The notes: generated by a model not told the origin, from the sequence alone. A stretch of 64,000 bases of DNA from Halobacillus shinanisalinarum (GCF_022919835.1 NZ_CP095074.1:1488001-1552000); one strand, 5' to 3'. Numbered from the stretch's first letter, positions 38,186 to 47,240 are shown. Program-made: numbers and translations.

Positions 38186-38695
38186 GTGCGTCCACGACCA
38201 TTATCTATTGAAAATCCAGAGTATGATAGGTATGTTAGTCTTGTGCCAGATGGAGATATTGAAGAAATACTTAGTAAGCAACGAACTAAGACCATTACCC
38301 TCTTGAGCAGCATATCAGAGGAGTCAGCAAGGAAGGCGTACGCACCAGGGAAATGGACTTTAAAAGAAGTGATTGGGCATATGGCCGACTCGGAACGTGT
38401 GATGTCGTATCGAATGCTTGCCATTGCACGAAATGAAAGTGCACCACTCCCAGCAATGGATCAGGATCAATACGTTTCTGCGGCAAACTTCAACAAATTA
38501 TCCTGGGAGCAGCTACTAGCTGGTTTAGACACGGTACGCTCCAACACGTTAAGTCTTATTTCAACCATTGATGAGGCAGCGTGGGATCGTAATGGAACTG
38601 TAATGAACAACCCAGTTTCGATAGGTACCTTTGCATATGGCATTGTCGGGCACGAGTTACACCATATGAAAGTGATTAGTGATAAATACTTATAA
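38186..38695 (+). CDS. DinB-family protein
   Basis: A 169-residue four-helix-bundle protein of the DinB/YfiT superfamily, whose members bind a divalent metal through three His residues and include bacillithiol-dependent transferases. Candidate ligands lie in TLKEVIGHMADSERVMSYR and in VGHELHHMKVI at the C-terminus. GTG 38186 is the start because AGGAGG lies 6 nt upstream; the earlier in-frame ATG overlaps this ribosome binding site. Single-gene unit ending at a strong terminator, one of three DinB-fold genes in the region. Confidence 0.82.
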   Translation: MRPRPLSIENPEYDRYVSLVPDGDIEEILSKQRTKTITLLSSISEESARKAYAPGKWTLKEVIGHMADSERVMSYRMLAIARNESAPLPAMDQDQYVSAANFNKLSWEQLLAGLDTVRSNTLSLISTIDEAAWDRNGTVMNNPVSIGTFAYGIVGHELHHMKVISDKYL

Positions 38696-38712
38696 GTCTT
38701 TTTCTATTAATG

Positions 38713-38756
38713 AAAAAACCTAATTTCTCATTTAATGCTGAGAAATTAGGTTTTTT
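38713..38756 (+). terminator. Strong bidirectional terminator
   Basis: AAAAAACCTAATTTCTCA pairs perfectly with TGAGAAATTAGGTTTTTT across an 8-nt loop; U tract on both strands. Confidence 0.92.
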
Positions 38757-38879
38757 AACTTCCTTAACGTTGTAAATCTGCATTTTCCTGACGCTACCCC
38801 TTGTTTTTACTATAGCACCCTTATCTTGACAGACTTGAATTGAGATAATTCTTTTTAGCTGCCTTTAATTTAAGTAATG

Positions 38880-39446
38880 TTAATTTACTTTGGAATAAAT
38901 ACAAGTGTCAGTCAGCTTGCTGCCATCTGCGGATAGAGCCTCATTCCTTAAAGTACCTTCAAATTCAAAGCCAAGCTTTTCCGGTATAAATTGACTTTTA
39001 AAGTTTCTTGATTCACATCTTATTTCAATTCTCTTAAATGCGAGGTGATTTAATCCGAAGTTAGCTAACTCCTTTACTGCTTCTGTCATATATCCATTAC
39101 CGCTATATTTTGTATTAATCCAGTATCCCGTTTCACATTTTGGAATGTCCCAGTCAATACCATGAAGGCTCGTAGTTCCAATAAAGTCCTTGCCGCCACC
39201 TTTATCAAAGATAAGATAGCGAAAACTTTCTCTTTTTAAAAAATTTATATGAGCATTCTTTAACAAAATCTCTGTTTCTTCAACAGTAGGAAGTTCTTGG
39301 AAAAGTGACAACCACGCTTTTAATTCACAAAAGGAATCCCTAATTGCTTGGTGTACAATTTCTTCGTCTCCAGTTTGAAGTGGTGCTCGAAGGATTAACC
39401 TTTCTGTTTCTAATTGTAAAGGAATATCTGATAACAAAGGATTCAT
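38880..39446 (-). CDS. GNAT-family N-acetyltransferase (RimJ/RimL type)
   Basis: A 188-residue acetyltransferase beginning PLQLETERLILRAPLQTGDEE, the standard RimJ-like start, with ETGYWINTKYSGNGYMTEAV as the acetyl-CoA-binding motif A region (Q/RxxGxG/A variant YSGNGY) and IEIRCESRNFKSQFIPEKLGF near the end. It would acetylate an amino group of a ribosomal protein, peptide or small molecule; the substrate is not predictable. ATG 39446 with AGGAGAGGG. Single-gene unit. Confidence 0.85.
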   Translation of the reverse strand: MNPLLSDIPLQLETERLILRAPLQTGDEEIVHQAIRDSFCELKAWLSLFQELPTVEETEILLKNAHINFLKRESFRYLIFDKGGGKDFIGTTSLHGIDWDIPKCETGYWINTKYSGNGYMTEAVKELANFGLNHLAFKRIEIRCESRNFKSQFIPEKLGFEFEGTLRNEALSADGSKLTDTCIYSKVN

Positions 39447-39667
39447 TTGATTTTCCCTCTCCTTGTTTATTTTAAATTAATAATTACCCCTTCCCACTTA
39501 CCGGAATTATATGGAAATAATAAATCAAAATTACTCTTTTCTTCACAGCCGTATGTATATTCTGTATTTATTAATAAAGCATTATATCCAAAGCAATAGG
39601 TTTAGTCAACGACTATTGTTATACAAATAGGTAAGGATTTGAAGTTATCGCCCCCTTTTCCCCCTGT

Positions 39668-39706
39668 TCACACCGCGCGTGCGACTTTCACCGCATACGG
39701 CGTTCC
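39668..39706 (-). ncRNA. Group II intron domain V relic
   Basis: On the reverse strand this reads GCCGTATGCGGTGAAAGTCG then CACGCGCGGTG. That is very close to the 34-nt catalytic domain V of bacterial group II introns (GAGCCGTATGCGGTGAAAG and onward to CACGTACGGTTC). No maturase ORF or other intron domains are present on either side, so this is an isolated 3' remnant. Confidence 0.65.
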
Positions 39707-39736
39707 AACTAATCCAACTCATTATTCCTTTAACCT

Positions 39737-39813
39737 GGCCCTTTTCATAAATAAAGAGCACAATCCTTACTTCAGAATTGCGCCCTTTTCATGAAGACTT
39801 GATTTCAAGATAA
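39737..39813. repeat. Dispersed hairpin element, copy 2
   Basis: GGCCC, then an imperfect GAGCACAAT..ATTGCGCCC hairpin, then the right terminal repeat GAAGACTTGATTTCAAGATA. It directly follows the group II intron relic. Confidence 0.7.
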
Positions 39814-39865
39814 TATTAATAACGATATTTCGATTTTGCCCCCGTTAGTTGAAGAAAGAAGCTAT

Positions 39866-40156
39866 TTATTTTTTGCCTTTCTTCCTTAATGATTGATATG
39901 TTTTTCTCATTCTTGCTAACCCTAAAGTGTAGCCTAATGAAATTAATATCATTACCCCAATAACAACTAAAGACTCTAAAAATGTTCCGTTTGCCATAAT
40001 GCTTATAACAAGTCCGAACCCTATCCCCATAAGAAGACTCGGAATAATTAATGCACCTTTTTTAGCCCCTTTATTTGTAAGGTATCTGGACAAAAATATT
40101 GCAATCGCAATAAATACAATAGTACATGAAACAAAAATTATTGCATCAGTTCTCAA
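39866..40156 (-). CDS. Small three-helix membrane protein, possibly YesK-like
   Basis: A 96-residue protein with three predicted membrane helices (about residues 5-22, 36-56, 62-80) and a very basic C-terminus (RMRKTYQSLRKKGKK). It starts at TTG 40156, 8 nt after GGAGG. Size and topology resemble YesK-type proteins of Bacillus, but I cannot confirm homology. No operon partner. Confidence 0.6.
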   Translation of the reverse strand: MRTDAIIFVSCTIVFIAIAIFLSRYLTNKGAKKGALIIPSLLMGIGFGLVISIMANGTFLESLVVIGVMILISLGYTLGLARMRKTYQSLRKKGKK

Positions 40157-40287
40157 CTAGAAAGCCTCCGTTTACTTATCTGCTTATTAAACTAAACCGC
40201 TTCGTTAGTTTAGGTACATCTCTTTACAAACTCCATCAATTTTAACATCCAAGTACGGAATTACCTATAAATTAGTTATTCTAGAAT

Positions 40288-40362
40288 ATGGCCCTTAAAT
40301 GTAAAAAGGACGCGTTATTCGATAAACGCGCCCTATAACCGAAGACTCGAATTCAAGGTAAT
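40288..40362. repeat. Dispersed hairpin element, copy 3 (variant stem)
   Basis: ATGGCCC, then stem GCGTT..AACGC (in place of GCGCAAT/ATTGCGC), GCGCCC and GAAGACTCGAATTCAAGGTA. The stem sequence differs from copy 2 but remains paired. Confidence 0.7.
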
Positions 40363-40389
40363 CTGAAGTATATCATGCAATATTCTATA

Positions 40390-40707
40390 TTAAACGTTAT
40401 ATCGTTTTGAAAGTTTTTCTTTATGTGCTTGGAACACGTCTTCTAAGGGAATATTATATTTATTCGCAATAATGACTAGATTTCCTAATACATCCCCTAA
40501 TTCTTCCGTTAACTCTTGTTTATTTTTTACATAAGACTCATCCCTTTCGTCTGGACGACCTCTCCCTATCTCAAGGGATCTTATGGCCCTAGCTACCTCT
40601 CCTGTTTCCTCAGCTAAAAAGCCAATCCGTATAAAAATATCTAACTCAGACCACCCTCTGGCTTCATAATATTCTTTAATCCATTGTTGAAATTCGGTAA
40701 CATCCAT
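40390..40707 (-). CDS. MazG-like nucleotide pyrophosphohydrolase
   Basis: A 105-residue all-helical protein with the MazG metal-binding pattern: LAEETGEVARAIR (ExxE) followed by ELTEELGDVLGNLVIIAN (ExxxD). It would hydrolyse non-canonical or excess nucleoside triphosphates to monophosphates. Start ATG 40707 after AAGGAGG. It is divergent from the LOG-family gene, with only 84 bp between starts. Confidence 0.85.
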   Translation of the reverse strand: MDVTEFQQWIKEYYEARGWSELDIFIRIGFLAEETGEVARAIRSLEIGRGRPDERDESYVKNKQELTEELGDVLGNLVIIANKYNIPLEDVFQAHKEKLSKRYNV

Positions 40708-40791
40708 TTTTACTCCTCCTTACATTAGCCATAGTTTACCAAAGGATTCTAAATTTTGTATAATACTCATGATGATTTCAGGAGGGATAAG

Positions 40792-41376
40792 ATGAAAAAA
40801 ATAGCTGTATTCTGTGGATCAAGCCCCGGAGCATCTGATGCTTATATAGAGGGGGCAAAAAAGCTAGGGAAAGAAATGGTTAAAAGAGATATCACTCTCG
40901 TCTATGGCGGTGCAAGCGTAGGCATGATGGGAGCCCTTGCAGATACGATCTTAGAAGAAGGTGGACACGTGATTGGTGTTATGCCTGACTTTCTAGAAAA
41001 AAGAGAAATAGCACATAAAGATCTAACTGAACTTATTGTCGTTGGATCTATGCATGAAAGAAAAACAAAAATGTCAGATCTAGCCGATGGATTTATTGCT
41101 TTACCAGGTGGTCCAGGAACTATGGAGGAGTACTTTGAAATTTTTACTTGGGCGCAATTAGGACTTCACCAAAAGCCATGTGGTCTTTTGAATGTTAATC
41201 GTTATTTTGATCCTCTTTTAGCTTTATTTAAGCATATGACTAAAGAGCAATTTCTAAATGAAAAGTATCTGTCCATAGCTTTATCAGAACCGAACCCATC
41301 TAGTTTGTTAGACCACTTTTATTCCTATGAACCGCCAAAAGTAAAGACTTATATCACTTCTAAAGATGAGACTTAA
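40792..41376 (+). CDS. LOG-family protein (cytokinin riboside 5'-monophosphate phosphoribohydrolase)
   Basis: A 194-residue Rossmann-like enzyme. IAVFCGSSPGASDAY is the family start, LVYGGASVGMMGALAD the nucleotide loop, MHERKTKM and LPGGPGTMEEYFE the LOG motifs. It would release adenine or a modified base from nucleoside 5'-monophosphates. Previously such proteins were annotated as lysine decarboxylase. ATG 40792 with AGGAGGG; an upstream extension to 40756 lacks a ribosome binding site. Ends at a strong terminator. Confidence 0.9.
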   Translation: MKKIAVFCGSSPGASDAYIEGAKKLGKEMVKRDITLVYGGASVGMMGALADTILEEGGHVIGVMPDFLEKREIAHKDLTELIVVGSMHERKTKMSDLADGFIALPGGPGTMEEYFEIFTWAQLGLHQKPCGLLNVNRYFDPLLALFKHMTKEQFLNEKYLSIALSEPNPSSLLDHFYSYEPPKVKTYITSKDET

Positions 41377-41381
41377 CACGA

Positions 41382-41420
41382 AAACACAGACCAAACAAAA
41401 ATTTTGGTCTGTGTTTTTTT
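41382..41420 (+). terminator. Terminator of the LOG gene
   Basis: AAACACAGACCAAA/TTTGGTCTGTGTTT stem with a T-rich tail, immediately after the stop codon. Confidence 0.9.
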
Positions 41421-41454
41421 GAAATAATAACGACAGGGTCTTCTTATTACGTAA

Positions 41455-41490
41455 TCGCGCCCGTTTCTATAATACTCGAATTCAAGATAA
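41455..41490. repeat. Dispersed hairpin element, right-half fragment
   Basis: TCGCGCCCGTTTCTATAATA followed by CTCGAATTCAAGATAA: only the GCGCCC and the right terminal repeat remain. Confidence 0.5.
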
Positions 41491-41666
41491 CTTGAATAAA
41501 TACCATTGAAATAATGATAGACCTCCCTCTACTTCTTCAATTCTTCACTTTATGATTTTTTTGTTTAGGTTCCCCCTTAGATTTTGCAGTAAAACTACCA
41601 AGAAAAAAACAACGTACAGGTACCAAATACCTGTTAATACACGTTAGTTTAAGAATAAAAACTCCT

Positions 41667-43046
41667 CTATAACCACGCTTTTCTTAAAAGTTTTACACCA
41701 AGTTCGATTTCATCATAAGAAAGACCACTAAACCCTAGTTTAATCATAGGTCTATCCGATTGGTTTTTTATGAAATAGATTGAAGTTGGCCGTACTTTAA
41801 CCCCATAAAGGAAAGCCTGCTCGACTAGCCATTCTTCTGAACACTCCAGATTTACCTTAATTAATACGTACAAACCGGACTGTTCGCCAATAATGGATAT
41901 ACTTTGCCCTAAATGTTTTTTTAATAAAGATACAAGGTGTTCCATTTTTCGTTTATAAACAAGGCGCATTCGCTTAATGTGCCGATTCCATTCCCCATTT
42001 TCCATAAATCTAGCCATTGTAAGTTGGCTAAAAAGTGAAGTTGAACTTTCGAAGTTCAGGAACTGATTTTTATAACGATTTAAAAGCTGCTTTGGTAACA
42101 CCATATAGATTAAACGTAGTCCTGGGAGAAAAGACTTTGAGAAATTCCCCAGATATATGACCCTTGTTGAATCAATAGAAGCGAGCGCTGGAAAAGGCCG
42201 TTGTGTATATCGAAACTCACTATCATAATCGTCTTCAATAATGTATCCCTGTACCTTATTTGCCCATTGAATGAGCGTTTGTCGTTGTTGAATAGGCATG
42301 CTTACACCGTATGGACTGTGATGAGAGGGTGTTACATAGATTAAGGCTGAATCCAGTTGGTTAAGTTGCGAAAGGTCTATACCCGCTGCATATACTGGCA
42401 AATATTCAAGCAAAAAGTGATGGAATTTAAAAGCTTCCCTGGCGCCATCGAACCCTGGATCTTCTACGATAATACCTGAGTAATCTTCCTTTAATATATG
42501 GCCTAGATGAATAAGCATTTGTTGTGTACTACTACCTATAATAATGGCATCTGCATCGGTTTTTACCCCACGTGATTGTAGTAAGTATGCGGCAATTTGT
42601 TCACGCAGACTCACCTCTCCAAAAGATTCTCCATACCGAAAGCTCTCAGGTAACGTTAAGACCTGATTCGCTATTCGTCTCCATATTTTTAAGGGAAAAT
42701 GGGATTGATCAACAGCATCTGTCCTAAAATCGACACGAACGGATTCTTTCTTTCTCCCCCTTTTTTTGTTAGGGAGGATTGGTGATTCCTGGTATAAAGA
42801 TGGCTCTAATAAATTGACAAAATAACCTTTTCGTCCTTCTCCGCGTATATAACCCTCCGCTACAAGTTGGTTATATGCCATTAGGGTTGTATTACGACTT
42901 ACTTGAAGAGAATCAGCAAGTTTTCGAATAGAGGGTAGTTGTTCATCAGCTTTCATATTGCCTTGTTCAATAAATGATTTAAACTGCTCGTAGATTTGTT
43001 TGTATTTGGGAGAGCTTTCGTTTAAGGCAAAAAGATAATTCTTCAT
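41667..43046 (-). CDS. MocR/GabR-type PLP-dependent transcriptional regulator
   Basis: A 459-residue fusion of an N-terminal GntR winged helix (LADSLQVSRNTTLMAYNQL, GRKGYFV) and a class I aminotransferase-like domain. The PLP lysine is in YLGNFSKSFLPGLR, with the upstream IIEDDYDSEFRY motif. Such regulators sense amines or pyridoxal derivatives. The gene is divergent from a PaiB-like protein with 130 bp between starts, so that neighbour is its probable target. ATG 43046 with AGGAGGG. Confidence 0.9.
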   Translation of the reverse strand: MKNYLFALNESSPKYKQIYEQFKSFIEQGNMKADEQLPSIRKLADSLQVSRNTTLMAYNQLVAEGYIRGEGRKGYFVNLLEPSLYQESPILPNKKRGRKKESVRVDFRTDAVDQSHFPLKIWRRIANQVLTLPESFRYGESFGEVSLREQIAAYLLQSRGVKTDADAIIIGSSTQQMLIHLGHILKEDYSGIIVEDPGFDGAREAFKFHHFLLEYLPVYAAGIDLSQLNQLDSALIYVTPSHHSPYGVSMPIQQRQTLIQWANKVQGYIIEDDYDSEFRYTQRPFPALASIDSTRVIYLGNFSKSFLPGLRLIYMVLPKQLLNRYKNQFLNFESSTSLFSQLTMARFMENGEWNRHIKRMRLVYKRKMEHLVSLLKKHLGQSISIIGEQSGLYVLIKVNLECSEEWLVEQAFLYGVKVRPTSIYFIKNQSDRPMIKLGFSGLSYDEIELGVKLLRKAWL

Positions 43047-43176
43047 AATTATATCCCTCCTGACATGCTTGATTATTTCATATTGTATCTTTTTAAATGT
43101 CAGTTTATATCATAGTATATTTTTATATGAACGTTAACATTTTTTCAAGCACGAAATTAGATGAGGAGTGATAATA

Positions 43177-43791
43177 ATGTATATTCCAAAGCACTTTGAA
43201 ATCAAAGATGAAAAAGCGATTTATGAGATTATTGAGGAAAACAGCTTCGCTACGCTATTTTCCCAACATCAGGGTCACCCGTATGCGACCCACCTTCCTT
43301 TGATTTTAGATAAAGAAAAAAGATATTTGTACGGTCACTTTGCAAAACCGAATAAGCAGTGGAGAGATATAGAAGAACAGGAGGTACTTGCCGTTTTTCA
43401 GGGGCCGCATTGTTATATCTCGTCTTCCTGGTATGAAACGAATAAAGCCGTTCCGACATGGAATTACGTAGCTGCTCATGTATACGGAAAGGTTGAGATC
43501 ATAGACGGGAGACAAATGATGGATTCCCTTCATCATATGGTATCGAAATATGAAGATCCAAATAGTTCTTATCAATGGGACCACTTGGATGCCCATTTTT
43601 TAGAAGGACAGGCAAAAGGCATTGTTGGGTTCAAAATCGAGATCGATAAAATTGAAGGAAAGGCAAAGTTGAGTCAAAATCATTCCCCTGAACGACTAAA
43701 GCTTGTTATTTCACAACTTGAACAATCCCCAAGTGAAGATGAGAGGGAAATTGCATCTCATATGAAAACAATTCTTAGAAAGAAATCTTGA
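43177..43791 (+). CDS. PaiB-family FMN-binding protein
   Basis: A 204-residue protein of the PaiB/transcriptional repressor-type flavin-binding split-barrel family: [18 protein letters not shown] at the start, [19 protein letters not shown], and [16 protein letters not shown], the conserved NY.AVH.YG pattern. In B. subtilis PaiB is linked to polyamine-related regulation. ATG 43177 is 8 nt after GAGGAG; an upstream GTG is less well placed. Divergent MocR-type regulator probably controls it; a Cys/Met-metabolism PLP enzyme follows 114 bp downstream. Confidence 0.85.
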   Translation: MYIPKHFEIKDEKAIYEIIEENSFATLFSQHQGHPYATHLPLILDKEKRYLYGHFAKPNKQWRDIEEQEVLAVFQGPHCYISSSWYETNKAVPTWNYVAAHVYGKVEIIDGRQMMDSLHHMVSKYEDPNSSYQWDHLDAHFLEGQAKGIVGFKIEIDKIEGKAKLSQNHSPERLKLVISQLEQSPSEDEREIASHMKTILRKKS

Positions 43792-43905
43792 AGGTACTCA
43801 AATGTACTCTTTGATGAACAAAACTTATTAAAATATCTCAATCAAAGCAGACAAAGCTTATGGATAAAAGATCATTTCAAAAATCTTTGAAAGCGAGGAA
43901 TATGT

Positions 43906-45042
43906 ATGCGTTTTGAAACAAAAGCCATTCACTCCGGGCGTTCAATTGACAAATCAACGTCCTCGGTTACCATGCCAATCCATCTCTCTACAACATTCGA
44001 ACGAGCTGCAGATGGTTCATACCCAAATGAATTCGTGTATAGCCGTGAAAGCAATCCCAATCGCCATGCTCTAGAAGACTGCCTCACTTCGCTCGAGGAA
44101 GGGTATGATTGCGTCACTTTCGCATCAGGGATGGCAGCAATCACTTCATTAATCGAGGCACTTCCTGCCGATAAACCACGACGGGTTATTATGCCAAACG
44201 ATATGTATTTTGGTATTCGTTCCCTTCTTTCGGAAACGGATATTGGGTCAAAGTTTGACATTGTGATTGTTGACATGACAAATCTTCATGAGGTTGAGAA
44301 AGCGATAAAAAGCGCACCAACCGGTCTGGTCTGGATCGAAACGCCATCTAATCCACTACTGAAAGTTATTGATTTTGAAGCTGTTACCAAAATTGCACAG
44401 CAGGCCGGGGCATACACCGTTGCTGATAATACGTGGGCCACTCCAGTTCTGCAACGTCCCCTCACTCTTGGAGTTGATTTTTCAATCCATTCCGTGACGA
44501 AATATATTGGGGGACATAGTGATTTAATGATTGGTGCAGTTGTCGCAAGATCAGATAGTCCTATGTTGACTAATCTACGAGCTTGGCAACATTCAAAAGG
44601 TGCGGTGCCTTCCCCTTTCGACTGTTGGCTTGCACTACGGGGCGTACAATCACTTGCCCAACGTATGATGACCCATTGTGCAAATGCATCGGAAATTGCA
44701 GATTTTTTAGATTATCATCCGAATGTCGGAGCCGTTCATTATCCTGGTCTTTCTAACCATCCAGGACATCATATTGCAGCACGGCAGATGAGCTCATTCG
44801 GTAGTATGTTGTCCTTTCAGGTGAAAGGTGGTCAACGTGAAGCGATGGCTGTTGCTGCAAAAGTACAATTGGTTACCCGTGCTACAAGTCTGGGTGGAAC
44901 GCACAGCCTCATAGAGCACCGTGCTTCAGTTGAAGGAAGCACAACGATGGCTCCGCCTAATCTCCTGCGTCTATCAATCGGACTCGAGCATGTGGATGAT
45001 CTAAAGGAAGATTTATCTCAGGCGCTGGAAGAAGTAAAATGA
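43906..45042 (+). CDS. Cys/Met metabolism PLP-dependent enzyme (cystathionine gamma-synthase/lyase family)
   Basis: A 378-residue gamma-family PLP enzyme: ETKAIHSGRSIDKSTSSVTM at the start, YSRESNPNRHALE, FASGMAAI, the PLP lysine in HSVTKYIGGHSDLMIG, and C-terminal SLGGTHSLIEHRAS and LLRLSIGLEH. Family members cleave or form thioethers of cysteine, homocysteine and methionine; the exact reaction is not clear from sequence. It lies behind paiB-like, possibly in the same transcript, and ends at a CAGAGGGG/CCCCTCTG hairpin (45052-45081). Confidence 0.87.
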   Translation: MRFETKAIHSGRSIDKSTSSVTMPIHLSTTFERAADGSYPNEFVYSRESNPNRHALEDCLTSLEEGYDCVTFASGMAAITSLIEALPADKPRRVIMPNDMYFGIRSLLSETDIGSKFDIVIVDMTNLHEVEKAIKSAPTGLVWIETPSNPLLKVIDFEAVTKIAQQAGAYTVADNTWATPVLQRPLTLGVDFSIHSVTKYIGGHSDLMIGAVVARSDSPMLTNLRAWQHSKGAVPSPFDCWLALRGVQSLAQRMMTHCANASEIADFLDYHPNVGAVHYPGLSNHPGHHIAARQMSSFGSMLSFQVKGGQREAMAVAAKVQLVTRATSLGGTHSLIEHRASVEGSTTMAPPNLLRLSIGLEHVDDLKEDLSQALEEVK

Positions 45043-45084
45043 AACTTCAATCAGAGGGGATAATTCTTTCTTCCCCTCTGAATG

Positions 45085-45264
45085 TTAATAGAAGAAGTAT
45101 CCCTCGACTTTTTGCTGTAATTCCTCATTAGGTTCGGTAACTCTTCTACCTAATATGGCCAAAAACCCCAATAGAGCAATGATTCCATCCCCAAAAGCAA
45201 ATACACCAAATATCCCAAGGTCCAAGATGACTACCACTCCTAAAATGTACTTTAATTTACCTAC
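45085..45264 (-). pseudogene. Small membrane protein with missing start
   Basis: A reverse-strand frame of about 60 codons (GKLKYILGVVVILDLGIFG, ALLGFLAILGRRVTEPNEEL) encodes two hydrophobic segments but has no ATG, GTG or TTG with a ribosome binding site. An in-frame TGA lies close upstream, and the dispersed element begins at 45299, so the 5' end may have been lost when the element arrived. Family not recognised. Confidence 0.35.
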
Positions 45265-45298
45265 GAACTGTGAACGGATATCGTTTCAAAATAAGATA

Positions 45299-45460
45299 TT
45301 ATCTCGAAACTGAGTCTTCCACTAAACTGCCCTTATCTGGAATAAATTTCACATTTATCTCGAATTCAAGTCTTCAAGATAATGGCCCGATACATTAATA
45401 AAAGCGCAATTCTTTGCTCCAGAATTGCGCCCTTATCATGAAGACTCAGTTTCAAGATAA
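45299..45460. repeat. Dispersed hairpin element, complete copy plus adjoining half copy
   Basis: The complete copy (45355-45460, 106 bp) has left terminal repeat TTATCTCGAATTCAAGTCTT, then AAGATAATGGCCC, the stem GCGCAATTC/GAATTGCGC (45403-45429), GCGCCC, and right terminal repeat GAAGACTCAGTTTCAAGATA. The termini match inversely at 16 of 21 positions. A second left terminus (45299-45319) precedes it. Positions 45327-45388 are repeated exactly at 53708-53769. Confidence 0.8.
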
Positions 45461-45538
45461 TTTTCCTCAAAGCAATTACCAAACTTCTATTAGCTGGTAT
45501 TATTTCCAGTAGGTAGGTCGTTTCATAAACGATAATCT

Positions 45539-46012
45539 TCAATTGAGTAATAAATTATAATAAAAATGTTCCGCGTCTTTCTCATACCCAATTAATTCAT
45601 ATAAATGTTGTGCCTTGTGATTGTCGCTAGCTGTTTCAAGTGTTAATTCTTTTGCACCTGTTTCTAAGGCGTGTTCCTTTGCTTTTTGCATTAAGCTCTT
45701 AGCTACTCCACTTCGCCTCGCAGATTGATCAACATACAGGTCATTTAATATCAATATTTTTGCTAGATTGACTGATGAAAAGGATGGATAAAGCTGAACA
45801 AATCCTAATGGTCTTACAGAGCTTGCTTGTTTTTCGATTGCTAAAAAAATCACAGATTGTTGATTTTCCATTCTTTCACGAATAAACTTTTTTCCTTCCT
45901 CTAAGTTTGATGGTTGTTCGTAAAAGACCCGATATTTGTCAAAAAGGTCGGCAACTAAATCTATTTGATCTAGGTCTGCTTTCATAAGTACAATGTTTTC
46001 ATCGTTAGTCAT
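45539..46012 (-). CDS. GNAT-family N-acetyltransferase
   Basis: A 157-residue acetyltransferase. The acetyl-CoA-binding region is LYVDQSARRSGVAKSLMQKA (RxxGxA), followed by LTLETASDNHKAQHLYELIG, the typical motif B. Substrate unknown. ATG 46012 after TAGGAGGG. A 22-bp sequence AACTTCTATTAGCTGGTATT (45484 onward) between its stop and the repeat element recurs at 51273, suggesting that the repeat unit extends beyond the hairpin element here. Confidence 0.85.
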   Translation of the reverse strand: MTNDENIVLMKADLDQIDLVADLFDKYRVFYEQPSNLEEGKKFIRERMENQQSVIFLAIEKQASSVRPLGFVQLYPSFSSVNLAKILILNDLYVDQSARRSGVAKSLMQKAKEHALETGAKELTLETASDNHKAQHLYELIGYEKDAEHFYYNLLLN

Positions 46013-46195
46013 ATTATTTTCCCTCCTACTTTATGAAAATCTTAAGCCTTAGTTAGCCAAAACGTCTTTGACCTTCGTAATTATTCGAGATATGCGCCCC
46101 TTTTCTGGAACAACTCCATTTGACATTAAACATGTAATTCTTGATTTTCGTTTTTCCATAGTGGCCTTCATTCTTCGAATCGTTTCCGTACCCCT

Positions 46196-46300
46196 TTATT
46201 TTCTATCTTTAAAAGTAATAAAGACCGCAAAGGAAAATAATAAGAATATAACAATACCAACACCTATCAATACGTTAATAATCAATTCAATAAAAATCAC
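46196..46300 (-). CDS. Possible single-helix small membrane protein
   Basis: A 34-codon frame starting at GTG 46300 (AGGA about 9 nt upstream): one long hydrophobic helix (IELIINVLIGVGIVIFLLFS) and a basic end (TFKDRK). Length and layout fit many uncharacterised Bacillus small membrane proteins. No family identified. Confidence 0.35.
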   Translation of the reverse strand: MIFIELIINVLIGVGIVIFLLFSFAVFITFKDRK

Positions 46301-46407
46301 CCTAACTAATCCTGCTGAAATTATGTAATAATCTCACTCTTTCTTATTTTTTCTTAATAACAATTATTTCAAATTCCTATCAATTGCACAATATGTTACT
46401 CCAGAAT

Positions 46408-46485
46408 ACTGCCATTCATGCAAAAAGCGCAAATCCTTTATTCCTGAAATGCGCCCGTTTGCAGAAGACTCGATGTCAAGATAAA
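46408..46485. repeat. Dispersed hairpin element, copy 5
   Basis: Stem GCGCAAATCC/CCTGAAATGCGC (imperfect), GCGCCC, then GAAGACTCGATGTCAAGATA as right terminal repeat. The left part is degenerate. Confidence 0.65.
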
Positions 46486-46554
46486 TTATCTAAAAATGAT
46501 AATCAAGCTTCTATTAACTTGTAATCAGGAAAAACAGTCAAGCCTCTAGATTCA

Positions 46555-47127
46555 CTATTTGGCATAGTTCAATCCCAAATTATAAGCTCGAGTTAACCAC
46601 TCTTCCATATATCCTGGCTGCTCATTTATGGTTTCATAAAAAAGTTCGAATTGTGAATTCGGTATTCCACAATAATCCGCTAAGCCAACATTGAAATACC
46701 GCATCATCATCTTGTCGTACTGCCTCTTTTCAAAACGTTCGACTGGAGCCCCGGCCAGGCTAAGCCACAACACTTTTTGATGATCAAGCTTTTTAGGTCC
46801 GTAAGCAAATCCCCAGTTCCAAACGCGGTCTATATATCCTTTTAACATAGCCGGCATGCTCCACCACCATAGAGGAAAAACAAAAGCCAACGCATCGTGT
46901 CTTTTCATTCGTTCCATCTCCATCTCGACCTCAGAAGAATATTGTTGATAATCAGCAGACCATTCGGGCTCATCCTCTTCCCAAAGTACAGGGCTGAAAC
47001 TGCTGCGATATAAATCTAATATCTCTGTTTCATGACCTGCATCCTTAAGCCCCTGAATAAAATGTTCCGATACTTTAAAAGTCAAAGAATTTTCTCTTGG
47101 ATGCGTAACAACTGTCAATACGTTCAT
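46555..47127 (-). CDS. Flavodoxin-fold NAD(P)H oxidoreductase (quinone reductase type)
   Basis: A 190-residue protein of the MdaB/YwrO/KefF-type family: THPRENSLTFKVSEHF supplies the FMN phosphate loop, AFVFPLWWWSMPAMLKGYID the flavin-binding loop with the characteristic W-W-S-P-A, and WNWGFAYG follows. It would reduce quinones or electrophiles with NAD(P)H. ATG 47127 with GGAGGAG. An ArsR-family gene lies directly upstream on the same strand, with similar dyads before both genes, so it is probably induced by quinone or thiol stress. Confidence 0.85.
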   Translation of the reverse strand: MNVLTVVTHPRENSLTFKVSEHFIQGLKDAGHETEILDLYRSSFSPVLWEEDEPEWSADYQQYSSEVEMEMERMKRHDALAFVFPLWWWSMPAMLKGYIDRVWNWGFAYGPKKLDHQKVLWLSLAGAPVERFEKRQYDKMMMRYFNVGLADYCGIPNSQFELFYETINEQPGYMEEWLTRAYNLGLNYAK

Positions 47128-47201
47128 TATAATTCTCCTCCCTTTATTATAGCGTTTTTGTTAAATTATTGAAAAATAGACTAAACCAAACAACAAATCT
47201 T

Positions 47202-47223
47202 CATATCGGGATATGACGATATG
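47202..47223. promoter_or_regulatory. Candidate ArsR-family operator
   Basis: CATATCG and CGATATG form a 7-bp inverted repeat with 8-bp spacing, between the oxidoreductase and the regulator gene. CCCGATATG (reverse strand here) recurs at 47578-47586. Confidence 0.5.
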
Positions 47224-47240
47224 AATAGACAAAAAAAGGC

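Noticed and set aside
46068..46328. 86-codon forward frame
   Set aside because: It is antisense to a better-supported small membrane ORF and begins in repeat-like sequence without a ribosome binding site.
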